From Ipomoea triloba (taxonomy: Eukaryota; Streptophyta; Magnoliopsida; Solanales; Convolvulaceae): a stretch of 64,000 nucleotides of DNA. Within the stretch, counting starts at the first letter, position 1; every line of letters starts with the position of its first letter. The stretch covers positions 5,940,711-6,004,710 of the forward strand of contig NC_044930.1 of the NCBI RefSeq assembly GCF_003576645.1. Reading direction: 5' to 3'. The translations under genes were made by a program, and so were the position numbers. Below the pieces are notes generated by a model. The model did no database searches. It was not told where the DNA came from and saw only the letters and a list, made by a program, of their open reading frames with translations. Positions 10,796-22,466 of this stretch are shown piece by piece.

Positions 10796-13137
10796 ATGTC
10801 TCAGCCACAACATTACTGCGCTCAAGATCCCATGAAGCTCTGGAAACAAACACCCTTATTCACATCCCTTAAAGCCACCCATCTATTCACCAATGTAATG
10901 AAAGGTTTCATAGCAATTTGTCTTCTCGCTTCAATCTCTCTGTTGTCCCTCGCCGGATTCTTCAAATGGTTCGGCTGTAACGAATGCCAGCAAACCATCA
11001 TACGTCCGATAGCCGGATACGCTTCCAACCTCGGACTAGGTTACAGTGACGATGAAAGGACCAACATTTCGCACATTCTTTTCGGTATCAGCGGGTCGCT
11101 CAAGACGTGGGAGGACCGCCGGCACTACTGCGAAGCGTGGTGGAAGCCTGAGGCGATGCGCGGATTTATCTGGCTGGACGAGCCGCCGGAAGGCGGCAGG
11201 TGGCCGGAAACCTCGCCGCCGTACCGCGTCTCCGGCGACACGTCGAAGTTCAAATACACTTGCTGGTACGGGTCCCGGGCGGCGGTCCGGATCGCGCGGA
11301 TCGTGAAGGAGAGCTTCGAGCTGGGCGTGGAGAACGTGCGGTGGTTCGTGATGGGCGACGACGACACGGTGTTCTTCCCGGAGAATTTGGTCACGGTGTT
11401 GTCCAAGTACGACCACAACGAACTGTACTACGTTGGGAGCGTGTCGGAGAGCGTCGAGCAGGACGAGGTGCACTCGTACACCATGGCGTACGGCGGCGCC
11501 GGTTTCGCCATCAGCTACGCCCTGGCGGCGGAACTCGTTAGAATTTTGGACGGCTGCATTGACCGCTACGCCTCGGCCTACGGCTCCGATCAGAAAATCG
11601 GCGGCTGTATGACTGAGATCGGCGTCCAACTCACCAAAGAACCTGGCTTCCATCAGGTTTTTTTTTTTTCATTTATTGAGTATTGAACTTTTAATAATGA
11701 ATTGATTGGTGCCCCTCTATACGAGGGAATGCATACGGATTATTTTTTATTTATTGATTATTGAACTTTTAATAATGAATTGATTGGTGCACTTAACTAG
11801 CCTCTTCTTCCTTGTTTGTTGCTCTGAAGCTGGATATAAGAGGGAATGCGTACGGGTTACTGGCGGCGCACCCGGTGGCGCCGCTAGTGTCGCTGCACCA
11901 CCTAGACTACCTGCACCCTCTGTTTCCTCACAGGAGCCGTGAACAATCAGTGAAGAAGCTAGTCCAGGCCTACAACTTCGACCCCAACCGAATGTTACAG
12001 CACAGCTTTTGTTACGACGTTAAGAGGAAATGGTCGGTTTCGATTTCGTGGGGATACACGATCCAGCTCTACCCGTTGCTGGTGGGGGCCAAGGAATTGG
12101 AGACGCCATTGCAGACGTTTCTGACGTGGAAGTCGTGGAGCGAAGAGCCCTTCACTTTCAACACGCGCACCCTGAAAATGGAGTCGTGCGAGCGGCCCAT
12201 CATTTACTACGTGGACCGGGTTCACCACGCCGGAAAGGGGTTCACGGTGAGCACATATAAAAAGCCCATCGACTATAAAAAACAGTGCGACAAAAAGGAA
12301 TATGTTTTGGCGTCGTTAGTTAAATCCTTCAATGTCTCCGCCCAGCTTCTAAGTTCGGAGATATGGAAAAAGGTAAATCCTCAATCATTATTTGTCTTTT
12401 ACTTTATTCCCATCTTTTTCTACATTGCATTTGAAGTTAAAACATAGGGGAATTGGACAACTCTAATTAAGTTAGATTTAATTTTCTTCCATTGAGTTTA
12501 TTGATCTTTTTTATTTGAACCTATTAGCTATCAGATTAATTTAATTTACTTGTATGTGATTTGTGTTAAAATTTATCTTAAATATACCTCTTAAATGTAT
12601 GATCTTCTTTTCTTTTCTCAACTTTACAATGTTGCTTTTGACTTTGCCCCCTTGACCTACGACATTAATGCGACACATGTAAAACAAATAAAAGTGTTGT
12701 TGGTGTTAGGTTGAATAACGTGACAACTACTAACAAATTTTTAAGGTTGAAATTGTGGTGAAGACCAAAACAAGACCAACATCATCTTCATCTATCACCT
12801 GCGTAAATGGCTCGATTCTCGCACAGGATAATGTACATAATATGCTACGTGTCACGAAGCAATTTGAGTTTTCTTTAATATTATTATTTTTTTTATTAAA
12901 ATTACTCTGGTTTTCTACATGGGTGGTTGAATGGAATTCGTGGCTTAAATTGTGGGTTATTATGTACGTAGTGAGCAGCACGTAGCCATGTTTGTGTGTT
13001 TGGTCAATAACGTGTTTGATTTGCAGGCGCCACGTCGGCAGTGTTGTGAGGTGATCAACGGCGGAGATGGGGAGGACGGCGTGGTACAACTCAGAATTAG
13101 AGGGTGTAATGAAGGGGAATCAGTGACACCACCCTAG
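10796..13137 (+). CDS. DUF604 (fringe-like, GT31-related) glycosyltransferase-like protein
   Basis: Three exons, 10796-11656, 11830-12372 and 13027-13137, all joined in phase 0 with GT-AG introns of 173 and 654 nt, encode 504 residues. It is a type II Golgi-style protein: short N-terminal tail, hydrophobic signal anchor at about residues 33-56, then a luminal domain. Residues 181-194 read VRWFVMGDDDTVFF; D188-D190 is the DxD-type metal/nucleotide-sugar site of the fringe-like fold. Exon 2 has the family block GLLAAHPVAPLVSLHHLD; exon 3 supplies the Cys-containing tail PRRQCCEV. Known family: plant DUF604 proteins, presumed beta-glycosyltransferases with largely undefined acceptors. The 11.1-11.6 and 11.85-12.3 kb coding DNA is far more GC-rich than its introns, which produces long antisense frames that I discount. 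Start chosen as the first ATG upstream of the anchor. Confidence 0.93.
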
Positions 13138-14303
13138 CTCGATTTGCTGCTTAGCTGAACTAATAAACAAGGAGCTGACTAATCACTTGTAAATTATGGA
13201 AACAATATTCTTTAAAAAAAAGTTTGAGTTATGTGACTTATATCAAAATTTGATATTAAATTATGACTTTTAAATATTTAGTCATAAATGTCCACTTGTA
13301 AATGTTTAGGTTTTTTTTAGATAATTGCACTTTTTGTGTTTAACTTGAGTAAAAGTTTAAAATTCAGTCTCTAATTATCATGAGTTAGACACGAAAATGG
13401 TTATTTTGATTTGTTTTAGTTATTCAAATTAAAGTTGTAGTTTTAGTTCTTAATATATTTTTGAAGGATGAAAATAATCCCTTTTGTGGCCAATTAAGGA
13501 TCAAAATTACAACTCATAATAAGTAAGGAATAAACTTACACTTGCCTTTAACTTAGAGACTGAATTTGTATTTACCAATAAACCTAAAATTATGATCTAA
13601 TCATAATTCATAACATATTATTATTTACATAGTAACATGTTATGAGTTTAAGTTTTTCCTATCCTTTGTCAAGACCTACACAACAAAGATAAATTTAGAA
13701 AACTGTTGGAAAAAGGGATATAAAACAATAAAATCTTACGATAATATTTTGGTAAATATCTCAAACAAAAAATGATGATATTTTGATGAACACTACAAAG
13801 TGTACCTTGTTCGTTTATTGGAAATTTGCCAAAATTTTGGCTAATTCACCACTTTTAACTTTTTAATCAAGTTAAGTCAAAACGCTACAAATATTGTTTC
13901 ATAACTAACAGTTTGAAAGTTGTTCCAAACCGTTGAAATCCCAAACGCTCTTTTAACAACGTTTAGGATTGGCATTTGAGGAAAGACGACAATTATATTC
14001 TTTTTCTAAAACGCCCTTACTAGAAATTTAAAAAAAAAAAAAATTAATAGTAATAACTATTGTCCAAAGGAGCATAATGCCCTTTAATAAATGAGCTTTT
14101 TAGGTTCCTTTTCCATTGGGCATTTGATGTGGGAACATTAGATGGGCAAGGATAGGGACCCTATTTCTCAATTTTTTGGATACAGGATCAAAATTAAAAC
14201 AAATAACTCATCATGTGGCCGGAGTGTAGTAAATAATCTTTGTTATACAATAGGTCAAGTGGTAGTAGATAATCTCTGGTTAAACATCCTCTGAACAAAC
14301 GAA
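13138..14303. other. Intergenic DNA
   Basis: 3' flank of the DUF604 gene. No gene or ordered repeat recognised; a poly(A) run occurs near 14030. Confidence 0.5.
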
Positions 14304-14312
14304 TCCATGTTG

Positions 14313-14607
14313 AAATCATTATTGTGTGGATCACAAATAAAAAGTATATTATTTATGTATATAAAATACATTATTTGATTATTGAAAGTACATTAGTTTG
14401 TATACTATCAAATAATATACACAGTAGTACACAAATAATATACTTTTAATATATTAAAAATGTATCTTGTATTTAAGGAAAGTATATTATTTGAGTACTT
14501 AAAGTACATTATTTTATACTATAATATACATTTAATACATAAATAATATACTTTTTATATATTAAAAATGTAACTTTTTGTGGTCCACACAGTCATAATA
14601 ATTTGCC
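14313..14607. mobile_element. Mutator-type fold-back MITE with 22-bp units
   Basis: The ends pair as ATTGTGTGGATCACAAA and the complement of GTGGTCCACACAGTCATAAT. Flanks TCCATGTTG (14304-14312) and TCTATGTTG (14608-14616) form a 9-bp target duplication with one mismatch. The arms consist of 22-bp units (GTATATTATTTATGTAT, ATACATTATTTGATTAT, GTACATTAGTTTGTATA and so on). Non-coding, 295 bp. Confidence 0.78.
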
Positions 14608-14669
14608 TCTATGTTGTTGGTAGGCTACTTAACTCTAATATAGATGGATGGCCACACCTATAGAGATCA

Positions 14670-15480
14670 ATCATTATATTGTGGACCATGATCCAAAAAC
14701 AGCACCGCTTCTTTAAGTAAAGAAACGGTTCCCGGCACATCTTAACAGAGCTCCGTAAATGAAATTACAGTTTATCTCAAATGATACTGCCTCACATTTG
14801 TTTTTATATTATCAAATGAAACTATAGTTTTATCTAAATAAATTGTAGTTGTGTTGAAAGGAAATTGCAATGTATATAAAATGAAACTGAATAACAGTTT
14901 CATATATTTGAGTGTATATTGTCCAATGAAACTATAGTTATACCGAAATGATATTGTAGTTGTGTTGTAATGAAACTATAGTGTATATAAAATAAAACTG
15001 AATAACATTTTCACATATTTGAGTATATAATATTGAATGAAACTGTAATTATATTGAAATGAAACTGTAGTTGTATTGAAAGGAAACTGCAGTGTATATA
15101 AAATGAAATTGAATAACAGTTTTACATATTTGAGTGTATATTGTCCAATAAAACTGTAGTTGTGTTGTAATGAAACTATAGTGTATATAAAATGAAACTG
15201 AATAACAGTTTCATATATTTGGGTGTATAATATCGAATGAAACTGTAGTTATATTGAAATTAAATTGTAGTTGTATTGAAAGGAAACTGCAGTGTTTATA
15301 AAATGAAAATAAAAATATGTTATACACACATAGTTACTTTTTGTGAAACGGCGAGGAACAAATACCATCTTTTCATTAAAAGAAACGACACCGTTTTGAT
15401 GCGTGGAGTACCATGCTTTGTGGGTCGCGGTGCACAGTAAAATTTGCGCATGCAGATCGAACAGGCCTTTAACATTTAAC
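14670..15480. mobile_element. Fold-back-like element carrying a minisatellite
   Basis: Left end wording (CATTATATTGTGGACCATGA) and right end (the complement of GGGTCGCGGTGCACAGTA) belong to the GTGGACC/GTGCACC end family of the neighbouring elements, and an AAACGACACCGTTTTG palindrome-like block lies inside the right end. Boundaries are approximate because I could not find a convincing target duplication. Confidence 0.55.
14848..15310. repeat. Minisatellite: 111-bp units made of five 22-mers
   Basis: GTTGTRTTG recurs at 14848, 14959, 15070, 15159 and 15270, giving spacings of 111, 111, 89 and 111. Each 111-bp unit splits into five subunits of 22 bp (one of 23), such as AATGAAACTGTAGTTATA; the 89-bp unit has lost exactly one 22-mer. 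Confidence 0.88.
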
Positions 15481-15664
15481 ATATTATAAGTTGAGGTTTA
15501 TTGGGCTCAAATCGCTTTCCAAGCTTATAAAGGCCTCTACTTATTGGGTTGACACTACAACAATAAGTTTATCTTGAGCTCTAGCACCTCAAATGGCTAA
15601 TCTCGATCATGATGAACCCCATTTAGGAGACTAATGGGCTCGTCAATTAGGGTGCGTTCACATT

Positions 15665-16413
15665 GGCAAATTATGCTGTGCACCACGGTGCACATAGCAA
15701 TGTGCACCACGTACCTAAACGACGTCGTTTTGAGCATTGTAAACTAATCGTCTGTTTTTTTTTTGGAAATCACGTTTCCCGTTTCGGCCGGTCTATGTAT
15801 TTATGTTAATATTCTGTGTATTCCAGGCAATCATTCTGTGTATTCTAGGCAACCGTTCTGTGTATATAGGCAACCGTTATGTGTATTCATGTTAGTAACA
15901 CATGTTGTGATTTCATGTTAGTAACACATGTTGTGATGTGTTTGTGCATTCGAATGTTTAGGAGGATGAGTTCTGTGTATTTTGTGTAAATATTATGTGT
16001 ATTCATGTTATTAACACAAGTTGTGATGTGTTTGTGCATTCGAATGTTAGGAGGATGAATTATGTGTATTTTGCGTCAATATTCTGTATATTATGGGCAA
16101 ACATTCTGTGTATTCTAGGCAAACGTTCTGTGTATTCTATATAATGATTATGTGTATTATAGATAATAAATTCTCTGGAGTCATTCGCGTCCACTAACAT
16201 CTGTGTATTTTGTGTAAATATTCTGTGTATTCTGGGCAAACATTTTGTGTATTCTAGGCAAGCGTTCTGTGTATTATAGATAATGATTATGTGTATTATA
16301 GATAATGAATTCCCTGAGTCATTCGCGTCCGCGTCTACTAACACCGAAACGATGTCGTTTTACGTACGTGGTGCACATTGCTATGTGCACCGTGGTGCAG
16401 GGTATAACAATTG
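15665..16413. mobile_element. Mutator-type fold-back element, 22-bp units (749 bp)
   Basis: Flanked by a perfect 9-bp duplication, GTTCACATT, at 15656-15664 and 16414-16422. Both ends carry GCACCACGGTGCACATAGCA and then ATGTGCACCACGTAC in inverted orientation, followed by an ACGACGTCGTTTT-like block. The interior is runs of 22-bp units such as TTCTGTGTATTCTAGGCA at about 15815-15900 and 16080-16300. It shares ends and unit sequence with the element at 60153-60650. No coding capacity. Confidence 0.85.
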
Positions 16414-16422
16414 GTTCACATT

Positions 16423-19400
16423 TAAAATAACACCCTTTGTTTTAATTACTTTTTCTAATCATTCAAAAAACCAAAAGAAAAGGAAAATATATATAAAGAA
16501 AAAGGAAGGATTTTTTTTTTTTTTTTTTTGGGACAAGTAGTCAGAAATCGTAACAAGTATTTTTTATTTTTTTGAAAACTAAAATTGTCGAAAAGTTGTT
16601 TGGATATTTAATTTTTATAAAAATTTTAAATTTCTGACGATTTTTCGATGGATAAAAATTCCAAATTTTCTACTCATTGAATTAGGGGAATATGTGTTAC
16701 ATCACTTCCATGAGAAGCCTTCGTAGTGAATGGGGTTAATCCCTTTTAGCGATCTGGCCTCCTCATTCCACACATTGGAATACACAGAATAATAATATTA
16801 GTCTAGTTATATTGCTGCCTTAGTAATCACAATATTACAAGTTGGACTTCCAACAAAAAGCAGCCTATAAGCTTATTAGCCTTCTTAATTTGAGGTGGTT
16901 AGCTATGGGCAACATAGATTAGTTTATCTTCTAGTGATATTTTACCGACTAGTGTCACAAGTTGAGATTTACCCAATACACATACTTGGATAATGACAGC
17001 CCATTTCAATCCCTTACTCAAAAAATAATAATAATAATACTAGGCCAAAGTAACTTTGCCAAAGTTGTGGTACGTTAATGATTTGTTCATGCTCCAATAT
17101 AATCACTGAGGAAGACGTGGAATCATAATCACTTTTTTTTTTTTTTGCACTCATGGGGGCTCATCATGATTTTTTTCTATTATATTATTGGGTGTTCACA
17201 TAAAAATACCAACAAAAACATTTGCTACAGTAACTGTTTTTTTTTTTTAAACAAAGTTTAATAACTACACCACAAGAAATAAAATTAAAGCCAAGTTTAA
17301 TAACTACACCACAAAAAAAAAAGTAAAATTAAAATACAAAAAATGAATGACTTATAAGACAACCTAATTAGCTAGTCTAATAACCAAACAATAAGCGCAA
17401 CATCTTAAGTTCAAGACAAACTTTTTAGAGGTTCGTTGCGATTTTAGTAAGTCGGTAAGTTAGTCAATTAACCAACTTGCCTAAACTTGTGGTGAAGACA
17501 ATTGGCCAATTAGATTTGTAGGACATCCAATATAATATTCGCATATTGCATAATCGATTTACCACAGCTGTCAGTAAGAGGATGTCATGTCAATCCACTT
17601 GTAAGTTGTCATCATGCAAGACATATGCCACTAATTGGTGTGGATATATTATATTATCTTACATCTCATTCACTTTGTTTGCACTACTAACATTATTTTA
17701 TTCACATGACATGAGTTCTCCAGCATCTATCTCATTCTCGGCCAGCCTCTTGATCTCATCACTTGTCCTCCAGCCTTCTTGATTTGTACTTGCAATAATA
17801 ATAAACTCAACTTTCTCACTATTGGAAATAACCGGATTTCATATCACTTTTGAGTGGTCAGAAATCGACGATTTTCAGTTAAAAGCCGACAATCCAATCA
17901 CTTTTGAGATTCATAAAAGTCCTTGCGAATTTTAACCACTAGACCAAGTATTCAGACTTTTTGACCACTTCTCCAAATTAAAGGTCATAATTTTTTTTAT
18001 CACACAAGACACATGCACGAATCCCTAATGCTCTGACCACCTATGGCTAGAATATTAAAAAAAAAAAAATAATTAGTGATGGTTGTCAAAAAAATTTCAA
18101 ACAACTGTGACAAAGAAACCTTTCTAGTAACCTACAAGAAACCCAATGTTGTTGGATTTCTCAGGCAAGAAAAAGTGTCATCGGTTTTCTTGCCATGACA
18201 CACAATGTGAGAAACTCGATTAGTTCTTTTAGGTTTCCAGACTACTATACGACATGAACACTAAAAAAAAATGTATTTTTTTTCTTTTTTTTTTCTTCAT
18301 TCTTATTATTCTTCATTGACTCTTTGTGCTTCAATAGATTAAGAAAGTATGTATATATAGATACTACATTATAATAGAGTCAATAGTACTAATAAATAAA
18401 TAAATAAGCTACGGCACCCAAAGTTTTTGAAATTTGAAATTATTACTTGTTAAAAAATTCTAAACCATTTTAGTGGTAAAAAATTCCAACTGTTTTTTCC
18501 TGTGGTTGGAATAATAATAAAATTTGTACTCCTTTTTTGAGTATGTAGTCGAATTATCATGTTTTTCTAACAAACTGGTATAATCTCTACATAATGTAAA
18601 TGTAAATCCCAGTCAAATAAATAATATTGAACAATTAAACACTCATTCAAAGATTACTAAAGAAAGACTTATGTAACAAAATTATAATCCTCAACTAAAT
18701 TAGTCTTTCAGAGGTCCGAGGTCTTTCTTCTGCGTGTTCCTGAGTAATCATTATCCTAGCCCTATACAAGTAATTTCACTTCCACGTCGGAAATTAACGA
18801 CCAAGTCAGGCCGCCAGGCCACGGAATGTACATACCAAAGAAAAAATCTGGAATCTAATGTGCAATTAACATTGGACCGACTTAAAGTTGCTTCGGCCAA
18901 TCATTCGCATATTATTTGGTCTCACTTTCATACTCTGAAAATGAACCGGCTGACACGGAGTCAAGATTTGACCATGAACATAAAAATTTCAGTTACTAAT
19001 TGAGATCAGCAGATATATAGTAGTATTACAGCACAGAATGAAACAACAACAACAACAATTGACCAAATAATTAATTAAATGCACATGGAAACGACAACGA
19101 AGGAAGGTACGAGGATGTTGCATATGTTTGCCTATCTCTTAGTTAAATTAGACTTGACGGCCATGTATGTTACGCAATAGTTTGGTCAATGAAACTAATC
19201 ACCGTTCTTTAATTTACTAAATTTGCCTAACTGAAATTACGTTTACCGGTTAATAATTTATTCAACTATTTTCCGGACTTTAAATGCGCGTCTATATGAA
19301 ACTTTTTTAGTATTTAATACCTTAATTATCTTAATTATTATTTTTATAAAAATTGAATGTTTATTTGACTTTTATTTCTATCTTGTACTATAATTCACAA

Positions 19401-19480
19401 TGTCCTCTTTTTAAAATACATCATTTATCAACTAAGTTTTTTTTTTTTTTTAAGTTATATGTATAGTACAAAGAGAACTC
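16423..19480. other. Intergenic DNA with SINE scraps
   Basis: No gene supported. 16860-17000 is a mutated SINE segment. 18290-18390 shares GACTCTTTGTGCTTCA and GATACTACATTATAATA wording with the second SINE family seen at 34130-34245 and 48600-48760. Several T- and A-homopolymers. Confidence 0.5.
16860..17000 (+). repeat. Decayed SINE segment
   Basis: The order TTATTAGCCTTCTTAATTTG, GGTTAGCTATGGGCAAC, GTTTATCTTCTAGTG, CACAAGTTGAGATTTACCCA matches the central part of the SINE at 43983-44227 (minus-strand reading). Confidence 0.55.
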
Positions 19481-19484
19481 ATTT

Positions 19485-19600
19485 TTCAGTCAATGACATT
19501 GTGATTTAGTGTCACGAAGTGTCTCTCAAATGGGAGGTCATGGGTTCGACCTCCAGTAAAAACAATATTGACTATTTGTGTTTCAGCAGGCTAAGAACAA
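19485..19600 (+). repeat. tRNA-derived SINE-like sequence
   Basis: An A-box-like GATTTAGTGTCACGAAGTG is followed about 35 nt later by a clean B box, GGGTTCGACC, in a context (CTCTCAAATGGGAGGTCATG) typical of plant SINE heads. It does not fold as an intact tRNA in my reading and no anticodon arm is evident, so I do not call a tRNA gene. Confidence 0.6.
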
Positions 19601-20748
19601 AATTATAATAGGTGGAAATGACAAAGTAATAGAAGAAGTAAATGGTCATTGATCACTCAGGGTGAGCTAAGAACAATGTGTATTTAGTTTAATATAATTT
19701 CAATTGCAATCATGTACCTTGTATTTATAAACTAAGATGACATTTAACAATTACAAGAGAGCTAATGAGTTAAGGATGTATGTACAAATATGAATTTTCT
19801 TGTAATTACGGTTGGCAACGAGAATATAGAATAGTTGTAACAAACTCCACTCATCTTTCAATGTTAATAATTGCGTAGGGTGAGCTTCCCAAGTGTCGTT
19901 GGGTTTGGCATTATGCCAACCTTCTGAAGTGCACTCCATGGCTTCTAAGACATTTTGTCCTACTTTACCCATGCTTAAATGTTTGATTAATTAGTTTGCT
20001 ACGTTGTTGTAACAATTTATTGTTTCAAAATGTTAAAATGAAAAAAAAAATTACTTTGAGTAGTTTTTTCGATTATCTTTTTGATAAAGTCATTTTACAT
20101 GTAATCAGCTATCAGTTAACATTTAATTTACCAAACATCTCTCTACAATCAGCTAATACTATCAATTAATCAAACTCACTAACTCAATCATGTGACATCT
20201 ATAAGCTAACAAGTATTTACTAAACACCCTCAAAATTTCCGGTAAACAATTATATCTAAATAGCAATTCCTTGTTGAACTAAACGTCATTTATTAATCTT
20301 TATGAAAGACGTACACCTTATTAGTATTCTAAATTTGTTAGAATTATCCTTAAAACCACAATATTGCTTAATCAAGATACGTAAGTATCATAATATTGAT
20401 TTCCACAAATTCGTAATCCTTATCTTCACGTATCAAAAACTTATTATTTTAGTTGCTATTTAATTAGATCAAATGTTCATCCAATTCACACGACCAAGTT
20501 AAATTTGAGATGATATTCCCTTATCTTAGAATTTAGAATTTAAAAATTTACTATTTGTTGGGCGGATGCATGATGGTCAAATACAACATTTCGTCATCGA
20601 AACATGGTGTTGACTGTTATGAAAATATAAGAAAATAAATGTAGGCATTTATTACTAACTACAATTTTTGGTGTAGTGGTAAATGCTTGATCTAACAATT
20701 AATATTGGAGCAAGTCACTAATGGTAGGTGCATTAAAACGTTTGAAAG
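19601..20748. other. Intergenic DNA
   Basis: No gene recognised. Includes the inverse copy of the 1.5-kb MITE-like repeat at 20085-20235 and the 5-bp target site of the adjoining copia element. Confidence 0.5.
20085..20235 (-). repeat. hAT-like MITE, partial inverse copy
   Basis: ATTTACCAAACATCTCTCTA, ATCAGCTAATACTATCAATT and CACTAACTCAATCA are complements of phrases repeated at 1500-1760. Confidence 0.55.
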
Positions 20749-20753
20749 CTATG

Positions 20754-20908
20754 GATGAGAACTATTATATTGTATTGGAGTTCATCAAATATAACTGTGG
20801 GAATCAAGAGTATATATACAAGAGAATCACAACTAAACTAGAACAGAGAATCATAACTAAACTAGAACTGAGACTTATAGTATGACTCTATTATGTAGAG
20901 TCCTAATA
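20754..20908 (-). repeat. 3' LTR of the mini-copia element
   Basis: 155 bp, from GATGAGAACT to GTCCTAATA on the plus strand. Directly followed by the polypurine tract. Confidence 0.9.
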
Positions 20909-20939
20909 CTCCCCCTCAAGCGGATGGTACGGAAGTAAC

Positions 20940-22272
20940 CTAAAGCTTGTCTCGTAAAAAGCAGAACCGGGGACCTGCGAGTGACTTGGTGAAAATATCA
21001 GCTAGCTGATCCTTAGTAGAGATAAAATTCACCTGAATGTCTCCTGCAGCCACTCTGTCCCTCACAAAGTGATAATCAATCTCGACATGCTTTGTGCGAG
21101 CATGAAAAATAGGATTGGCACACATATAAGTAGCTCCAAGATTGTCACACCAAAGTTTGGGCACTGGAAGAGGTGAAATTCCTATTTCTCGCAGCAAAGA
21201 GAGAATCCACAGAACCTCAGCACATACATCTGCAAGAGCTTTGTACTTCGCTTCAGTAGAAGATCTAGCAACAGTCCTCTGTTTCTTGCACACCCAGGAC
21301 ACTAGATTGGTTCCAAGAAACACAGCATGCCCACTAGTAGACTTTCTATCCGTAGGACAGCCAGCCCAGTCAGAATCTGAGAACGCATGAAGTTCACCTG
21401 AATTGGACTTCCGCAAACGCAAACCCAAATCCAGAGTACCTTTGACGTACCTTAAAACACGTTTCAGTTGCTCCCAGTGAGCAGTGGTTGGAGCATGCAT
21501 GTGCTGACAAAGCAGATTAACGGCAAAGGACAAATCTGGCCTTGTGACAGTCAGGTACTGCAGCGCACCTGCAATGCTTCGGTATTGCGTGGGATCATCA
21601 TATGGATCTGTACAGGTAGAGATTGTCCTTGAGGTCGTAGTAGGTGTAGACACAGGTTTGCAGTCTGTCATACCAGCCTATTTAAGTATGTCAGTCATAT
21701 ACCTACGCTGAGAAAGCAACACTCCATCTGCACACTTGACTGTTTCAATCCCAATGAAGAAACCAGGCTCACCAACAATAAGCCGAGCACGCCCGAGATA
21801 CTCTGCCATCGACGAATCTCCTTGCCGAAGACCATGGAGTTGGCTGAGCAAGTGAAGTTGGCGGGATTGGGAGGCGGAAGCTAGAGACTGCTCAATGGCA
21901 TCCCNAGCCGACGGCGATGGAGAGCACCTCCTCGGACAGCGAAGAAACAAGGAGAGATAGCAACCCTTGATCACGGCGAGACCACGCAACAAACGCCGGA
22001 TTCCGAACGCGGGCAGCAGCAGCGGACGTTGTAGCAGCAGACACGGCAGGGAGGAACTCCTTCGGGTAAGGACACGATCCATCAACAAGATCAATGAGAT
22101 CATGGCCACGTAGGAGAACCTGAGTACGCCAAAACAAAAAATTGCGGTGGTTGAGTTTGATGCTAATGTAGTGATGAGCAGACGAGAGCGACGACACGGG
22201 AGCAGGCGCCGCAGAACTCACAGCAACATCTGAAATGGTCCGTTCAGAGGCAGAACCGTCATTCGCAGCCAT
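20940..22272 (-). pseudogene. copia gag::RT/RNase H fusion remnant
   Basis: Read on the minus strand from ATG at 22270-22272. A gag-type N-terminus (MAANDGSASER, then HYISIKLNHRNFLFWR) runs to about 21905, where an ambiguous base N coincides with a change of frame. Gag continues (SRQLHLLSQLHGLRQGD) and passes at about 21785 straight into the RT C-terminus (GEPGFFIGIETVKCADG). A TAG stop follows at about 21675-21677, just before AGMTDCKPVSTP. RNase H then runs to 20940, with the copia landmarks SDSDWAGCPTDRKSTSG, SSTEAEY-like SSTEAKYKAL and HVEIDYHFVRDRV. Not translatable as a single polyprotein as assembled. Confidence 0.85.
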
Positions 22273-22306
22273 GGGAACAAGGATGAAACCCTAGCGACTG
22301 ATACCA

Positions 22307-22461
22307 GATGAGAACTATTATATTGTATTGGAGTTCATCAAATATAACTGTGGGAATCAAGAGTATATATACAAGAGAATCACAACTAAACTAGAACAGA
22401 GAATCATAACTAAACTAGAACTGAGACTTATAGTATGACTCTATTATGTAGAGTCCAAATA
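22307..22461 (-). repeat. 5' LTR of the mini-copia element
   Basis: 155 bp, one substitution from the other LTR. The primer-binding site abuts it at 22298-22306. Confidence 0.9.
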
Positions 22462-22466
22462 CTATG

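Larger units (their letters stand above)
20754..22461 (-). mobile_element. Internally deleted Ty1/copia retrotransposon (1708 bp) with intact ends
   Basis: Two 155-bp LTRs differ at one position (20904 T, 22457 A). Target duplication CTATG lies at 20749-20753 and 22462-22466. A primer-binding site complementary to initiator tRNA-Met (TGGTATCAG on the minus strand, 22298-22306) directly abuts the 5' LTR, and a polypurine tract (TTGAGGGGGAG, 20909-20919) abuts the 3' LTR. The interior keeps only the gag N-terminus fused to the reverse transcriptase end and RNase H; protease, integrase and most RT are missing. It is non-autonomous but retains the cis signals for retrotransposition. LTR ends are TAT...ATC rather than TG...CA, placed by PBS and TSD. 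Confidence 0.92.

Noticed and set aside
11036..11653. 205-residue open frame antisense to the DUF604 gene
   Set aside because: It mirrors a GC-rich coding exon; Arg/Val/Ala-rich composition and no domain. Shadow of the sense gene.
19485..19560. Possible tRNA gene
   Set aside because: A and B boxes present but no full cloverleaf or anticodon arm; better explained as a SINE head.
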